The translations under genes were made by a program, and so were the position numbers. From NCBI RefSeq assembly GCF_006874465.1, contig NZ_VIRL01000016.1, forward strand, positions 124,001 to 188,000: DNA of 64,000 nt, given 5' to 3'. The notes beneath the pieces were generated by a model that searched no databases, was not told where the DNA came from, and worked only from the letters and a program-made list of their open reading frames with translations. Source of the stretch: Microbispora bryophytorum. Lineage in GTDB: Bacteria; Actinomycetota; Actinomycetes; Streptosporangiales; Streptosporangiaceae. Shown one piece after another: positions 44,073 through 52,483 of this stretch (position 1 is its first letter; every line of letters starts with the position of its first letter).

Positions 44073-45296
44073 TCACCCTTCCAGGGCGTACCGCATCACG
44101 CGGAGCTTGGCCTGCGCCTCGGCGAGCTCGGCGGCGGGGTCCGATTCGGCCATGATGCCGCAGCCGGCGAACAGCCGGGCGCGCCTGCCCGAGACGTACG
44201 CGCAGCGCAGCGCGATGCCCCACTCGCCGTCGCCGCGCGAGTCGATCCAGCCGACCGGCCCGGCGTAGCCCCCGCGGTCCATGCCCTCCAGCTCGCGGAT
44301 GACGCCGATCGCGGCGCCGGTCGGCGTCCCGCCGACGGCGGCCGTGGGGTGCATGGCCGCCACCACGTCGAGCACCGACGCGCCGTCGGACAGCCGCCCG
44401 GTGACCCGGCTGGCCAGATGCTGCACGTTGGGCAGCACGAGGAGCTCGGGCTCGTCGGGGACGTTCAGCGTCGAGCACAGGGGGGCGAGAGCCTCCCGGA
44501 CCGAGGCGACCGCGTAGGCGTGCTCGTGACGGTCCTTCTCCGAGGCGTACAGCGCGGCGCCGCGGGCGGCGTCGTCGGCCGGGCCGCCGCCCCGCGCCGT
44601 CGTGCCCGCGAGCACCAGCGACTCCACCGCCTGGCCGGTGTGCCGCACCAGCAGCTCCGGTGTCGCGCCGACCAGCCCGTCCACGGAGAACGTGTAGCAC
44701 TCGGGGTAACGCTCGGCCAGCCGGTCCAGCAGCACGCGGGGGTCGATGTCCCGCTCGGCGACGGCCGTCAGGTCGCGGGCGAGCACGACCTTGTCCAGCA
44801 TGCCGTCCTTGATCCGCCGTACGGCTCGCGCGACCCGGTGCTCCCACTGGGCCGCCGTCAGCGAGCCGTCGGCGTACCGGATGCGGCCGGGCTCCCTCGG
44901 CGGGGAGAACAGGTCGAAGGCGCTGTCGCCGATCGTGGTGAGCCAGGCGCGGCCGTCCCGCCGGGCGAGCACCACGCGGGGGACGACCAGCACGGTCCCC
45001 GGGGCGTGGCCGTCGAAGGTGAAGGAGCCGAAGGCGACCGGTCCCGAGCCCGGCACGCCGACCTCGTCCTCGATGAGCGCCCCCGCGAACAGCGAGGAGA
45101 GCCAGCCGCGTGCCCAGTCGAACCGGCCGGGGCCTGCCGGCACCGCGGCCCGTGCCGCCTCCCCCCAGCCCACGAGTCCCTCACCGTGTCTGATCCAGGC
45201 GTACGGCGCGGCGTCGGGCAGACGCGCCAGCAGATCGTCAGGGTCGCTCACCGCGACCGTGCGAACCACGAGGGGCCGGATAAGAGCGACACTCAC
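44073..45296 (-). CDS. menF: Isochorismate synthase
   Basis: 407 residues of the chorismate-binding family. Core motifs: MLDKVVLARDLTAVAERDIDPRVLLDRL, TPELLVRHTGQAVESLVLAGTTARGG, SEKDRHEHAYAVASVREALAPLC, HLASRVTGRL, MHPTAAVGGTPTGAAIGVIRELEGMDRGGYAGPVGWID and GCGIMAESDPAAELAEAQAKL. It makes isochorismate from chorismate, which MenD uses. menE, menB and menD are 6-9 kb away, so menaquinone is the likely pathway; a siderophore EntC-type role is the alternative, but no NRPS is nearby. GTG at 45296 has TAGAGT 7 nt upstream. Confidence 0.9.
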   Translation of the reverse strand: MSVALIRPLVVRTVAVSDPDDLLARLPDAAPYAWIRHGEGLVGWGEAARAAVPAGPGRFDWARGWLSSLFAGALIEDEVGVPGSGPVAFGSFTFDGHAPGTVLVVPRVVLARRDGRAWLTTIGDSAFDLFSPPREPGRIRYADGSLTAAQWEHRVARAVRRIKDGMLDKVVLARDLTAVAERDIDPRVLLDRLAERYPECYTFSVDGLVGATPELLVRHTGQAVESLVLAGTTARGGGPADDAARGAALYASEKDRHEHAYAVASVREALAPLCSTLNVPDEPELLVLPNVQHLASRVTGRLSDGASVLDVVAAMHPTAAVGGTPTGAAIGVIRELEGMDRGGYAGPVGWIDSRGDGEWGIALRCAYVSGRRARLFAGCGIMAESDPAAELAEAQAKLRVMRYALEG

Positions 45297-45303
45297 TCGA
45301 CTC

Positions 45304-45309
45304 ACTCTA
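45304..45309 (-). promoter_or_regulatory. -10 box of a probable leaderless promoter
   Basis: Minus-strand TAGAGT, preceded by TGCG, ends 7 nt before the GTG at 45296. TTGTCG lies 19 bp upstream as a possible -35 element. Confidence 0.45.
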
Positions 45310-45467
45310 CGCAGGATCTGAACGTGTTCGACAACAGGCCCCCCTTGCGTTCGCGGGCCCCACCTGTCAAGCCGCGATAGGAACTTGGTCATGGAAGGGT
45401 CGCCTTCCCTGGTGGCGATAGAGCGCACCTCCACGCGATCCCTACCTTTGATCTCCCGGAGGTGCCC

Positions 45468-46283
45468 ATGATCAAGAAGATCACGCCAGTCCTGGCCACG
45501 GCCGTCCTGCTCGTGCCGACCGGCGCCCACGCCCGTACGATGCCCGCCGTCATGGCGGCGCTGGGCGACTCGATCAGCGCAGGGTTCAACGCCTGCGGCT
45601 GGTACGTCGCCTGCACGTCCCGCTCCTGGTCCGCGGGCGACTCGCCGTCGGTGAACAGCCACTATCTGCGCCTGCTCACGATGGGGAGCGCGATCAAAGG
45701 GCACAACCTGAACTTCGCCGTCCCGGGGGCGACCAGCGCCGACCTGGCCGGGCAGGCGCGCAAGGCCGTCCAGGCCGGGGCCGGCTACGTCACCGTCCTG
45801 ATCGGCGCGCAGGACGCCTGCGTGGGCTCCGAGAAGGAGATGACCCCCGTGACCGCGTTCCGGCGCAACATCGACGCCGCCTTCGACGTGCTGCGGCCCA
45901 CCGGCGCGCGAGTCTACGTCGCGAGCATCCCGGATATCAAGCGCCTGTGGCGGGTCGGCAAGGCCAACGGATGGGCGCCCGTCTTCTGGGGGATCGGCCA
46001 CATCTGCCAGTCGATGCTGGCCAACCCGAAGTCCACCGCGAAGAAGGACGAGGCCAGGCGCGACCGGGTGCGCGAGCGGGTGATGGACTACAACGAGCAG
46101 CTCGGGCAGGCATGCGAGAGCTACGGCCCGGCCTGCCACTACGACGGGGGCGCGGTCTTCTCCTACCCGTTCACCCTCAAGCAGGTGAGCGGGTGGGACT
46201 ACTTCCACCCCAACGCCGACGGGCAGAAGGCCCTCGCCAAGATAACCTTCGACGCGGGCTTCTTCGCCGACGTGGAGCCCTGA
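45468..46283 (+). CDS. Secreted SGNH/GDSL hydrolase
   Basis: 271 residues. A signal peptide MIKKITPVLATAVLLVPTGAHA leads into the mature chain. Block I is ALGDSISAGFNACGW (Ser), block II around the Gly in VPGATSADL, block III Asn region is replaced by LIGAQDACVG (G-A-Q-D), and block V is DYFHPNADGQ (Asp-x-x-His). Such enzymes are extracellular esterases or lipases. Several paired Cys (CGW...ACTS, CESYGPACHY) suggest disulfides. ATG at 45468 with GGAGG 5 bp upstream. The block III change from N to Q is unusual. Confidence 0.85.
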   Translation: MIKKITPVLATAVLLVPTGAHARTMPAVMAALGDSISAGFNACGWYVACTSRSWSAGDSPSVNSHYLRLLTMGSAIKGHNLNFAVPGATSADLAGQARKAVQAGAGYVTVLIGAQDACVGSEKEMTPVTAFRRNIDAAFDVLRPTGARVYVASIPDIKRLWRVGKANGWAPVFWGIGHICQSMLANPKSTAKKDEARRDRVRERVMDYNEQLGQACESYGPACHYDGGAVFSYPFTLKQVSGWDYFHPNADGQKALAKITFDAGFFADVEP

Positions 46284-46293
46284 TCGCGTTCAC

Positions 46294-46986
46294 TCAGCCC
46301 GCGCGGCGGAGGCGGCCGAGGGTCTGCTCCAGTTCCTCCTGCAGCACGCGGCCCGCGCCGTCGGCGTCACCGCCCTCGACGGCGCCGACGAACGCCGCGT
46401 GGGTGTGGTCTCCCGGGTTCGGGTCGCCCGCCCGCAGGTCGAGCAGGTCCACCAGGGCGACCAGACCCTCGCGCAGCCGGGGGACGAACTCGGCGAACAG
46501 GTCGGTCAGCACCGGGTTGTGCGCGGCCGCGACGACGGCCGCGTGCAGAGCGATGTCGGCGTCGACGAAGGCGGCGTCACTTTCCCGCGCGGCGGCCCGC
46601 CGCGCCTCCAGCGCCGCGTGCAGCGCCGTCACGTCGTCCGGCGTACGGCGCCGCGCCGCCAGCCGGGCGGCCTGCACCTCGACCAGCATCCGCACCTCGT
46701 AGACGTCGGCCACGGCGGCACGGCGCAGGCGGGCCGTCCAGTCCTCAGCAGGACTGGTGGCGATGACGAAGACCCCGGCGCCCTGCCGCGCCTGCACCAG
46801 CCCGGCTCCGGCCAGTGCGCGCAGGGCCTCGCGGACGGTGGAACGGCCCACGCCCAGGGTCGTGGCCAGGGTCGTCTCGCCGGGCAGTCGGGTGCCGACC
46901 GGCCAGCGGCCCTCCGCGATCTGCTCGCGCAGGCTCTCGACGGCCTGGTCGACCAGAGGGCTGCGACGGAGTGCGCCGAGCGCCAT
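46294..46986 (-). CDS. GntR-family transcriptional regulator, FadR subfamily
   Basis: 230 residues. The N-terminal winged helix is DQAVESLREQIAEGRWPVGTRLPGETTLATTLGVGRSTVREALRALAGAGLV. The C-terminal FCD domain is all-helical with the metal-binding pattern VRMLVEVQAARLAAR, DADIALHAAVVAAAHNPVLTDLF and DHTHAAFVGAVEGGDADGA. Divergent from the leuA leader; a FadR-like palindrome GGTTAG-T-CTAACC overlaps the leu promoter -10, so it may regulate itself, the leu leader, or both. Confidence 0.9.
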   Translation of the reverse strand: MALGALRRSPLVDQAVESLREQIAEGRWPVGTRLPGETTLATTLGVGRSTVREALRALAGAGLVQARQGAGVFVIATSPAEDWTARLRRAAVADVYEVRMLVEVQAARLAARRRTPDDVTALHAALEARRAAARESDAAFVDADIALHAAVVAAAHNPVLTDLFAEFVPRLREGLVALVDLLDLRAGDPNPGDHTHAAFVGAVEGGDADGAGRVLQEELEQTLGRLRRAG

Positions 46987-46997
46987 CGACTTTCACC

Positions 46998-47024
46998 TCT
47001 CAGGTTGTCGGATCTCAGGTTGTC
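46998..47024 (+). repeat. Direct repeat TCTCAGGTTGTC x2 at the leu promoter
   Basis: TCTCAGGTTGTC occurs at 46998-47009 and 47013-47024, a 15-bp period. The second copy overlaps the -35 hexamer of the leu leader promoter. Confidence 0.75.
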
Positions 47025-47053
47025 TGAGGAGTTGTTCTGTGGTTAGTCTAACC
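47020..47053 (+). promoter_or_regulatory. Promoter and operator of the leu leader
   Basis: TTGTCT (47020-47025), 18-bp spacer, TAGTCT (47044-47049), then 7 nt to the leader ATG at 47057, so the message is probably leaderless. The palindrome GGTTAG-T-CTAACC (47041-47053) covers the -10 box and resembles GntR/FadR sites. Confidence 0.6.
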
Positions 47054-47056
47054 GCC

Positions 47057-47122
47057 ATGTCGCCGCGCTGGTCCTTCGGCCGTATCTCCGGCCTGCTTCT
47101 CAGTCGCCGCGGCGGGGTTTGA
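47057..47122 (+). CDS. leuL: leu leader peptide
   Basis: A 21-residue frame begins [12 protein letters not shown] and continues LLLSRRGGV to TGA at 47120-47122. It holds three consecutive Leu codons (CTG CTT CTC), including the rare CTT, immediately before a strong hairpin whose first arm overlaps its last codons. This is the expected form of a branched-chain amino-acid attenuator peptide, and leuA starts 71 bp later. No similarity is needed for function, only ribosome position. Confidence 0.7.
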   Translation: MSPRWSFGRISGLLLSRRGGV

Positions 47123-47146
47123 CCCGAGACCGGCGCCCCGCCGCGG
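47107..47146 (+). promoter_or_regulatory. leu attenuator hairpin
   Basis: CCGCGGCGGGG (47107-47117) pairs with CCCCGCCGCGG (47136-47146), a perfect 11-bp stem overlapping the leader's end. A weaker alternative stem TGCCG (47149-47153) and CGGCA (47167-47171) follows. Ribosome stalling at the Leu triplet would change which forms. No U-run is present, so action by translation control rather than termination is also possible. Confidence 0.55.
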
Positions 47147-47193
47147 AGTGCCGTTCCGCCGGTCGCCGGCAGTCCGACCAAAGGACCATCTCC

Positions 47194-48924
47194 GTGACCA
47201 CCGTCTTCCCCACGATTCGCACCCCGCGTGGCGCGGTGCCCGCCGATGCTCCCGCCTGGAATCCCCAGCGGGGCAGCGAGATGCCGTCTCACCGCTACCG
47301 GCCCGCCCACGAGCGGGTCGAGATTCCCGAGATCCGGCGCGCCTGGCCCGGGCGCAGGATCGAGCAGGCCCCCCTGTGGGTGCCCGTGGACCTGCGCGAC
47401 GGCAACCAGGCGCTGGCCGAGCCGATGGACACGCCGCGCAAGCGCCGCATGTTCGACCTCCTCGTCGCGATGGGGTTCAAGGAGATCGAGGTCGGCTACC
47501 CGTCGTCGAGCCGGACCGACTTCGACTTCGTCCGTCACCTGGCCACAGGCGGCGCGGTGCCGGACGACGTGACCCCCGTGGTGTTCACGGCGGCCCGCCG
47601 CGACCTCATCGAGCAGACCTTCGCCTCAATCCAGGGCATGCCGCGCGCGGTGGTGCACCTGTACACCGCGACCGCGCCGGTCTGGCGCGACGTCGTGCTC
47701 GGACAGGACCGGGCCGGGCTGCACGCGCTCATCCGGGAGGCCGCCGGGCACATCGCGCGGCTCGCCGACGCCATGCCGGCAACGGCGCTGCGGTTCGAGT
47801 TCTCCCCTGAGGTGTTCAACTGCACCGAGCCCGACTTCATCCTGGAGGTCTGCAACGGCCTCACCCGGTTGTGGGACGCCTCGCCCGACCGGCCGGTGAT
47901 CCACAATCTGCCCGCCACCGTCGAGATCGCCACGCCGAACCTGTACGCCGACCAGATCGAGTACATGCACCGCCACCTCGAACGGCGTGACGCGGTCATC
48001 CTCTCGGTCCACCCTCACAACGACAGGGGCACGGGGGTGGCCTGCGCGGAGCTCGCCGTACTGGCCGGGGCGCAGCGCGTCGAGGGCTGCCTGTTCGGCA
48101 ACGGCGAGCGCACCGGGAACGTCGACCTCGTCACTCTCGCGCTCAACCTGTACGCGCAGGGCGTCGACCCGATGGTGGACTTCTCCGACATCGACGTCAT
48201 CCGGCGGACCGTCGAGGAGTGCAACCGCCTGCCGGTCCACGTACGGCATCCGTACGGCGGAGACCTGGTCTACACGGCCTTCTCCGGGACCCACCAGGAC
48301 GCGATCAGCAAGGGCCTCGCCCACCACGAGCGCGCGGCGGCCGAGCGGGGCGTGCCGGTGGGGGAGGCGCCCTGGTCGGTGCCCTACCTGCCGATCGACC
48401 CGGCCGACGTCGGCCGCACGTACGAGGCGGTCATCCGGGTCAACAGCCAGTCGGGCAAGGGCGGCATCGCCCACCTCCTCCAGGCGCACCACGGGCTCGA
48501 CCTGCCGAAGGCGCTGCGCGCGGAGTTCTCCCGCGTCGTGCAGGACGCGACGGACCGCAGCGGGCGGGAGGCCACGCCTGAGGACCTGCTCCGGTTGTTC
48601 CGCGCCGCTTACATGGCGCAGGACGGGCCGGTCACGCTGGGCGAGGGCGAGGGCGAGGGCGCCGGACCGGCGGCGGCCCTCGCCGCCGCGCTGGAGGCGT
48701 CCGGAATCGCGGTGGAGGTGCTCTGGCAGGGCGGGCATCCGGCGGAGGGCGGCGCCGTCGCCTACGCCCGGTGCCGCGTCGGCGACACGTCCGTCTGGGG
48801 GGCGGGCGAGGACACCGACGCCGCGTCGGCGTCCGCCAGGGCGGTGCTCGCCGCCGTCAACCGCGCCCTGGCCGGGCAGCGGGGTGACCGCTCGCAGGGG
48901 TGGCCGGGCGACGTCATGCCTTGA
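47194..48924 (+). CDS. leuA: 2-isopropylmalate synthase
   Basis: 576 residues, the long actinomycete form. The TIM barrel carries [44 protein letters not shown], the metal motif [11 protein letters not shown] and [21 protein letters not shown]. The C-terminal LeuA dimerisation/regulatory domain follows after a short EGEGEGAG linker. It condenses acetyl-CoA with 2-oxoisovalerate, the first step to leucine. GTG at 47194 has AAGGA about 9 bp upstream. Leucine feedback and the upstream leader both fit. Confidence 0.96.
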   Translation: MTTVFPTIRTPRGAVPADAPAWNPQRGSEMPSHRYRPAHERVEIPEIRRAWPGRRIEQAPLWVPVDLRDGNQALAEPMDTPRKRRMFDLLVAMGFKEIEVGYPSSSRTDFDFVRHLATGGAVPDDVTPVVFTAARRDLIEQTFASIQGMPRAVVHLYTATAPVWRDVVLGQDRAGLHALIREAAGHIARLADAMPATALRFEFSPEVFNCTEPDFILEVCNGLTRLWDASPDRPVIHNLPATVEIATPNLYADQIEYMHRHLERRDAVILSVHPHNDRGTGVACAELAVLAGAQRVEGCLFGNGERTGNVDLVTLALNLYAQGVDPMVDFSDIDVIRRTVEECNRLPVHVRHPYGGDLVYTAFSGTHQDAISKGLAHHERAAAERGVPVGEAPWSVPYLPIDPADVGRTYEAVIRVNSQSGKGGIAHLLQAHHGLDLPKALRAEFSRVVQDATDRSGREATPEDLLRLFRAAYMAQDGPVTLGEGEGEGAGPAAALAAALEASGIAVEVLWQGGHPAEGGAVAYARCRVGDTSVWGAGEDTDAASASARAVLAAVNRALAGQRGDRSQGWPGDVMP

Positions 48925-49782
48925 TCAGGTACGCGTCGCGGCGGTGCCGTGCCGGTGCTGCGGGCCGAGCACGCGCAGCATGTCGAGCGCCTCGGTGCCG
49001 CCGGGCGGCGGGGTGAAGACCCGCAGCCGCTGGTCCGCGGCAGGTGTCGCCAGCACCTCGCAGTCGAACTCGATCCTGCCCAGCTCGGGATGCATGAGCC
49101 GGTACGGGTGTGACCTGCGCACCGCGACCTCGTGCCGGTCCCAGAGCGTCGCGAACTCGGCGCTGGCCGCGCGGAGCCGCGTGACAAGCGTGCGGGCCGC
49201 CGCGTCGTCCCCGCGGCGGGCGACCGCGGCGCGCAGGTCGGCGACCAGCTGCCGGGAGTGCTCCTCGTGCTCCTCGGCGGCGAAGTGGTCGCGCACGTCC
49301 GGCTCGGTGAACCAGCGCAGCACGATGTTGCGGTCCTCCTGGGCCACCGTGCACACGCACCCGAACAACGCCTGCGCCATGTCGTTCTGCGCCAGCACGT
49401 CGCCCAGATCGCTCAGGATCTGGACCGGAACGCCGTCCAGCCGGTCGAGGAGGTACAGCATGCCCGGCCGCAGGTACTCCCCGGCCCGCGCCCCCTCCGG
49501 CGGGCGGTGCCCGGCGAGCAGGTAGAGGTGGTCGCGCTCGTCGGCGGTCAGCCGCAGCGCGTGCGTCAGCGCGGACAGCACCTGAACCGAGGGTTGTGGG
49601 CTCCTGGCCTGTTCGAGCCGCATGTAATAGTCGGCCGACATCCCGGCGAGTGCCGCGACCTCCTCGCGGCGCAGTCCAGGCGTACGCCGCCTCGGCCCCT
49701 CGACCAGTCCGACGTCCCGTGGAGTCAGCCGCTCCCGGGACCGGCGCAGGAAATCGGCGAGGTCGTCGCGGTGAATCCCCAT
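48925..49782 (-). CDS. XRE-family regulator with MmyB-type ligand-binding domain
   Basis: 285 residues. The XRE helix-turn-helix is DLADFLRRSRERLTPRDVGL, then RRRTPGLRREEVAALAGMSADYYMRLEQARSPQPS. The C-terminal MmyB_LBR domain has YLLDRLDGVPVQILSDLGDVLAQNDMAQALFG, EDRNIVLRWFTEPDVRDHFAAEEH and SAEFATLWDRHEVAVRRSHPYRLMHPELGRIEFDCEVL. Some MmyB-type proteins bind fatty acid-like ligands. Divergent from the zinc-independent dehydrogenase at 49922, the likely target. It abuts the leuA stop end to end. Confidence 0.9.
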   Translation of the reverse strand: MGIHRDDLADFLRRSRERLTPRDVGLVEGPRRRTPGLRREEVAALAGMSADYYMRLEQARSPQPSVQVLSALTHALRLTADERDHLYLLAGHRPPEGARAGEYLRPGMLYLLDRLDGVPVQILSDLGDVLAQNDMAQALFGCVCTVAQEDRNIVLRWFTEPDVRDHFAAEEHEEHSRQLVADLRAAVARRGDDAAARTLVTRLRAASAEFATLWDRHEVAVRRSHPYRLMHPELGRIEFDCEVLATPAADQRLRVFTPPPGGTEALDMLRVLGPQHRHGTAATRT

Positions 49783-49796
49783 ATCGCTAGTGATAT
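49781..49796. promoter_or_regulatory. Operator-like palindrome at the MmyB start
   Basis: ATATC (49781-49785) and GATAT (49792-49796) flank GCTAGT. The left arm overlaps the start codon of the MmyB-type regulator, so it is a candidate autoregulatory site shared with the divergent dehydrogenase. Confidence 0.55.
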
Positions 49797-49921
49797 CACC
49801 GTTCGTTCAGCACATCCTGGGACCGTCGATCCTAGGTAGACCGCTCCGTTCCTGGGCCTTCGCCGGCGAGTGCATAGTCGAGACGTGGCCGTCCCAAGGC
49901 CTGCCCCGACGAGGAAGAACG

Positions 49922-50851
49922 GTGATCAACGCGATGAAGGCGGTGCGGTTCCACGAGTACGGCGGCATCGATGTGCTGCGGGTGGAGGAGGTGGCGCGTC
50001 CGGTGCCCGGCCCCGGGCAGGTGCTGGTCGAGATGCGCGCGGCCGGGATCCAGCCCGGCGAGGTGATGATCCGGAAGGGCGCACGGCACGAGCGCTGGCC
50101 GGCGACGTTCCCCTCCGGGCAGGGCAGCGATCTGGCCGGTGTCGTGGTGGAGGCCGGTCCGCAGGTGCGTGGCGTCGCGGTGGGCGACGAGGTCCTCGGC
50201 TTCACACACAACAGGGCGAGCCACGCGGAGTTCGTCGTGGCCGACGACGTGAATCTGACCCCGCGTCCGAAGGGGCTGCCCTGGGACGTGGCCGGGTCGT
50301 TGTACGTGGCCGGCACGACCGCGTACGCCACCGTGTTCGCGGTCGACCCCGGTCCGGCCGACACGGTCGTCGTGTCCGGTGCGGCGGGCGGCGTCGGGTC
50401 CCTTGCCGTGCAGCTCGCGCGGCGGCGCGGCGCCACGGTCATCGGGCTGGCGAGCGAGCCGAATCACGCCTGGTTGAAGGATCGCGGCGTCGTCCCGGTC
50501 GCGTACGGACAGGGCGTGGCCGAGCGGATCCGGCAGGCCTCCGGCGGGAACGTCGACGCCTTCATCGACACGTTCGGCGACGGCTACGTGGATCTGGCGG
50601 TGGAGCTGGGCGTACGGCCCGAGCGGATCGACACGATCCGCGACTGGCGGGCCGCGGCCAGGGTCGGCGCGCGGACCTGCGGAGAGGGCGCGGCGGCGTG
50701 CGCGGTCGTGCTCGGCGAGCTGGCCAGGCTCGCCGCGCGCGGGGAGCTCGAGGTGCCGATCGCCCGCGTCTACCCGCTGGAGCGGGTGCGGGACGCGTTC
50801 CGCGAGCTGGAACGGGGGCACACGCACGGCAAAATCGTGCTCCATCCCTAG
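49922..50851 (+). CDS. NADP-dependent oxidoreductase (quinone oxidoreductase-like MDR)
   Basis: 309 residues. GroES-like N-terminus MKAVRFHEYGGIDVLRVEEVARPVPGPGQVLVEMRAAGIQPGEVMIRKG, then the Rossmann fold VVVSGAAGGVGSLAVQLARRRGATVIGLAS. The structural and catalytic zinc ligands of alcohol dehydrogenases are absent, so it belongs with the zinc-independent quinone reductases. GTG at 49922 has GAGGAAG 4 bp upstream; the ATG at 49934 is the alternative. It is probably controlled by the divergent MmyB-type regulator. Confidence 0.9.
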   Translation: MINAMKAVRFHEYGGIDVLRVEEVARPVPGPGQVLVEMRAAGIQPGEVMIRKGARHERWPATFPSGQGSDLAGVVVEAGPQVRGVAVGDEVLGFTHNRASHAEFVVADDVNLTPRPKGLPWDVAGSLYVAGTTAYATVFAVDPGPADTVVVSGAAGGVGSLAVQLARRRGATVIGLASEPNHAWLKDRGVVPVAYGQGVAERIRQASGGNVDAFIDTFGDGYVDLAVELGVRPERIDTIRDWRAAARVGARTCGEGAAACAVVLGELARLAARGELEVPIARVYPLERVRDAFRELERGHTHGKIVLHP

Positions 50852-50884
50852 AGGGCCGGAACCGCCCGCGCCCTCGGATGGCCG

Positions 50885-51349
50885 CTACGCGCCGGCGAGC
50901 CGCCCGAGTGCGGCGGCGGCGCGTTCTCTGGCCGCCAGCACCACCGTGAGAGCGGTGTCGAGCTCGGCTGGATCGATGCCCCCGAAGACGGCATCTGTGA
51001 CCTGGCGCGCATGCGCGTACAGGGCCGTGAAGTGGTCCGTGCCGGCTTCGGTGAGTTCCGCTTCGACGGAGGCGCTTTCGGGTCGGTACGCGATGTGGCC
51101 CGCAGCAACGGCGCGCTCGAGCACCCGCATGGTGTCCGGCTCGGCCAGGTCCAGTCCGCGGTCGAGTTCCTTCGCCACCTCGTCAAGGGGCAGTGGAGCG
51201 CCCGCCTCCCAGAGCAGGGTCAGGAGCATCCAGGTGGGGAAGTCCGAGTCGAAGTCCGCGAGGGCGCGGCGGTGCAGCTTGCCGATCAGGCGTGCGGTCT
51301 CGCCGAACGCGCGGCCGAGGCTGGGACGTGAATCGGGGTTCACGGTCAT
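50885..51349 (-). CDS. MarR-like winged-helix regulator
   Basis: 154 residues. Helical N-terminus (LGRAFGETARLIGKLHRRALAD), a winged helix (FPTWMLLTLLWEAGAPLPLDEVAKELDRGLDLAEPDTMRVLERAVAAGHIAYRP...ELTEAGTDHF) and a long final helix. The order of elements matches MarR, though the DNA-recognition part is divergent. AGGAG precedes the ATG. Divergent from a second MarR gene, with three shared operator-like sites between them. Confidence 0.78.
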   Translation of the reverse strand: MTVNPDSRPSLGRAFGETARLIGKLHRRALADFDSDFPTWMLLTLLWEAGAPLPLDEVAKELDRGLDLAEPDTMRVLERAVAAGHIAYRPESASVEAELTEAGTDHFTALYAHARQVTDAVFGGIDPAELDTALTVVLAARERAAAALGRLAGA

Positions 51350-51379
51350 CCGAGTCTCCTTGTTGCGTGGTGGCCAGTT

Positions 51380-51436
51380 ATTGGTGCCACCAATGTTGGT
51401 GTCACCCACCATACATGAATTGATGGCGTCACCAAC
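51380..51436. promoter_or_regulatory. Three operator-like palindromes between divergent MarR genes
   Basis: Site 1 ATTGGTG-C-CACCAAT (51380-51394) is perfect. Site 2 TTGGTG-T-CACCCA (51396-51408) and site 3 TGGCG-T-CACCA (51424-51435) are close variants. All follow TTGGTG-N-CACCAA. Confidence 0.75.
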
Positions 51437-51443
51437 GATCGAT

Positions 51444-51449
51444 TAGCCT
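51444..51449 (+). promoter_or_regulatory. -10 box of a probable leaderless promoter
   Basis: TAGCCT ends 6 nt before the GTG at 51456. Operator site 3 lies just upstream, in the spacer between -35 and -10. Confidence 0.4.
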
Positions 51450-51455
51450 GAGGGG

Positions 51456-51914
51456 GTGGACGGCACTACGCACCCGACACCCGCCCGGCTGCTCGCCCTG
51501 CCGAGTTGGGTGATCAATCAGGCCGCGATCGCGGCCAACCGGCTGACCGACCGAGCGTTGGCGGGCACGAGTTCCCGGCGCCAGTTCGCGATGCTGGCGG
51601 CCCTCGACGAGTTCGGCCCATCCAGCCAAGCCGATCTGGGCAGATGCACCGGAATCGATCGCAGCGATGTGGTGGCGGGGGTGAACGCGATGGTCAAGCA
51701 AGGATTCCTGCAGCAGCGTCCCGACCCGGCCGACGGCCGGCGCAACATCGTCACGCTCACCCCCGAGGGGAAAGATCATCTGGAGAGGCTCAGCGCCCTC
51801 ATCGCCGGCGCCCAGGACGAACTACTGCACGCCCTCTCCCCTTCGGAATCAGAAATGGTCGTCGACCTGCTCAAACGCGTCCTCGACAGTGGCTGGCGCG
51901 CAGACGAACGCTAG
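51456..51914 (+). CDS. MarR-family transcriptional regulator
   Basis: 152 residues with a canonical MarR fold: PSWVINQAAIAANRLTDRAL, RQFAMLAALDEFGPSSQADLGRCTGIDRSDVVAGVNAMVKQGFLQQRPDPADGRRNIVTLTPEGKDHL. The wing motif DPADGRRNIVTLT is typical. It is divergent from the MarR-like gene at 50885 and probably binds TTGGTG-N-CACCAA. Its stop overlaps the convergent CGNR gene by 4 bp. Confidence 0.93.
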   Translation: MDGTTHPTPARLLALPSWVINQAAIAANRLTDRALAGTSSRRQFAMLAALDEFGPSSQADLGRCTGIDRSDVVAGVNAMVKQGFLQQRPDPADGRRNIVTLTPEGKDHLERLSALIAGAQDELLHALSPSESEMVVDLLKRVLDSGWRADER

Positions 51915-52483
51915 CGTTCCCGGGAACGGTGGGCGCGGACCTTGTGGCGGTTGCCGCACCGCTCCATCGAGCACCAGCGCCTGCTGCCCGGGCGTGAGGT
52001 GTCGACGAAGATGAGCGCGCAGTTGTCCCCCGCGCACTCCCGCACGCGGTCCGCGTACGGGCCGGTGAACAGCTCGATCGCGTCTCTCGCGACGGTCGCG
52101 ATCACCTGGCTCCCGGTCGCGGGGGCGACCCGGGATCGCAGCCCGTCCGCCGTCATCACGGGCGTCAGCGGTGGCGCCGCCGCCGCGTGGTTGACCGCGT
52201 CCACATCCGCCGGTCTCGGCGTGCGGCCATGGACGCGGTCGCCGGCCAGCCCCCACAGGGCGGTGCGCAGGGCTTTGGCGCGGGTGAGCTCGTCGGCCGT
52301 CGTGTCCACTTCCTCCAGGCCGAGCCGGGACACGGCGGCCCACCGGGCGAGGTCGGCCGGCTCGTGCAGCGTCTCGTAGTGGGCGTAGACCCCCACGCCG
52401 CCGCTCACGAGGAACTCCAGGCAGAGGGTGCCCGGATCGAACCGGAAGGAGACCCCGTCACGCGGGTGTAGCGTCAGGCTCAT
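51911..52483 (-). CDS. CGNR zinc-finger (ABATE-domain) protein
   Basis: 190 residues. N-terminal ABATE-like helical domain (FRFDPGTLCLEFLVSGG; ADLARWAAVSRLGLEEVDTTADELTRAKALRTALWGLA) and a C-terminal zinc finger RECAGDNCALIFVDTSRPGSRRWCSMERCGNRHKVRAHR containing the CGNR signature. The family is thought to be stress-responsive transcription factors. The ATG at 52483 is part of a 27-bp palindrome shared with the divergent VOC gene. Confidence 0.9.
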   Translation of the reverse strand: MSLTLHPRDGVSFRFDPGTLCLEFLVSGGVGVYAHYETLHEPADLARWAAVSRLGLEEVDTTADELTRAKALRTALWGLAGDRVHGRTPRPADVDAVNHAAAAPPLTPVMTADGLRSRVAPATGSQVIATVARDAIELFTGPYADRVRECAGDNCALIFVDTSRPGSRRWCSMERCGNRHKVRAHRSRER

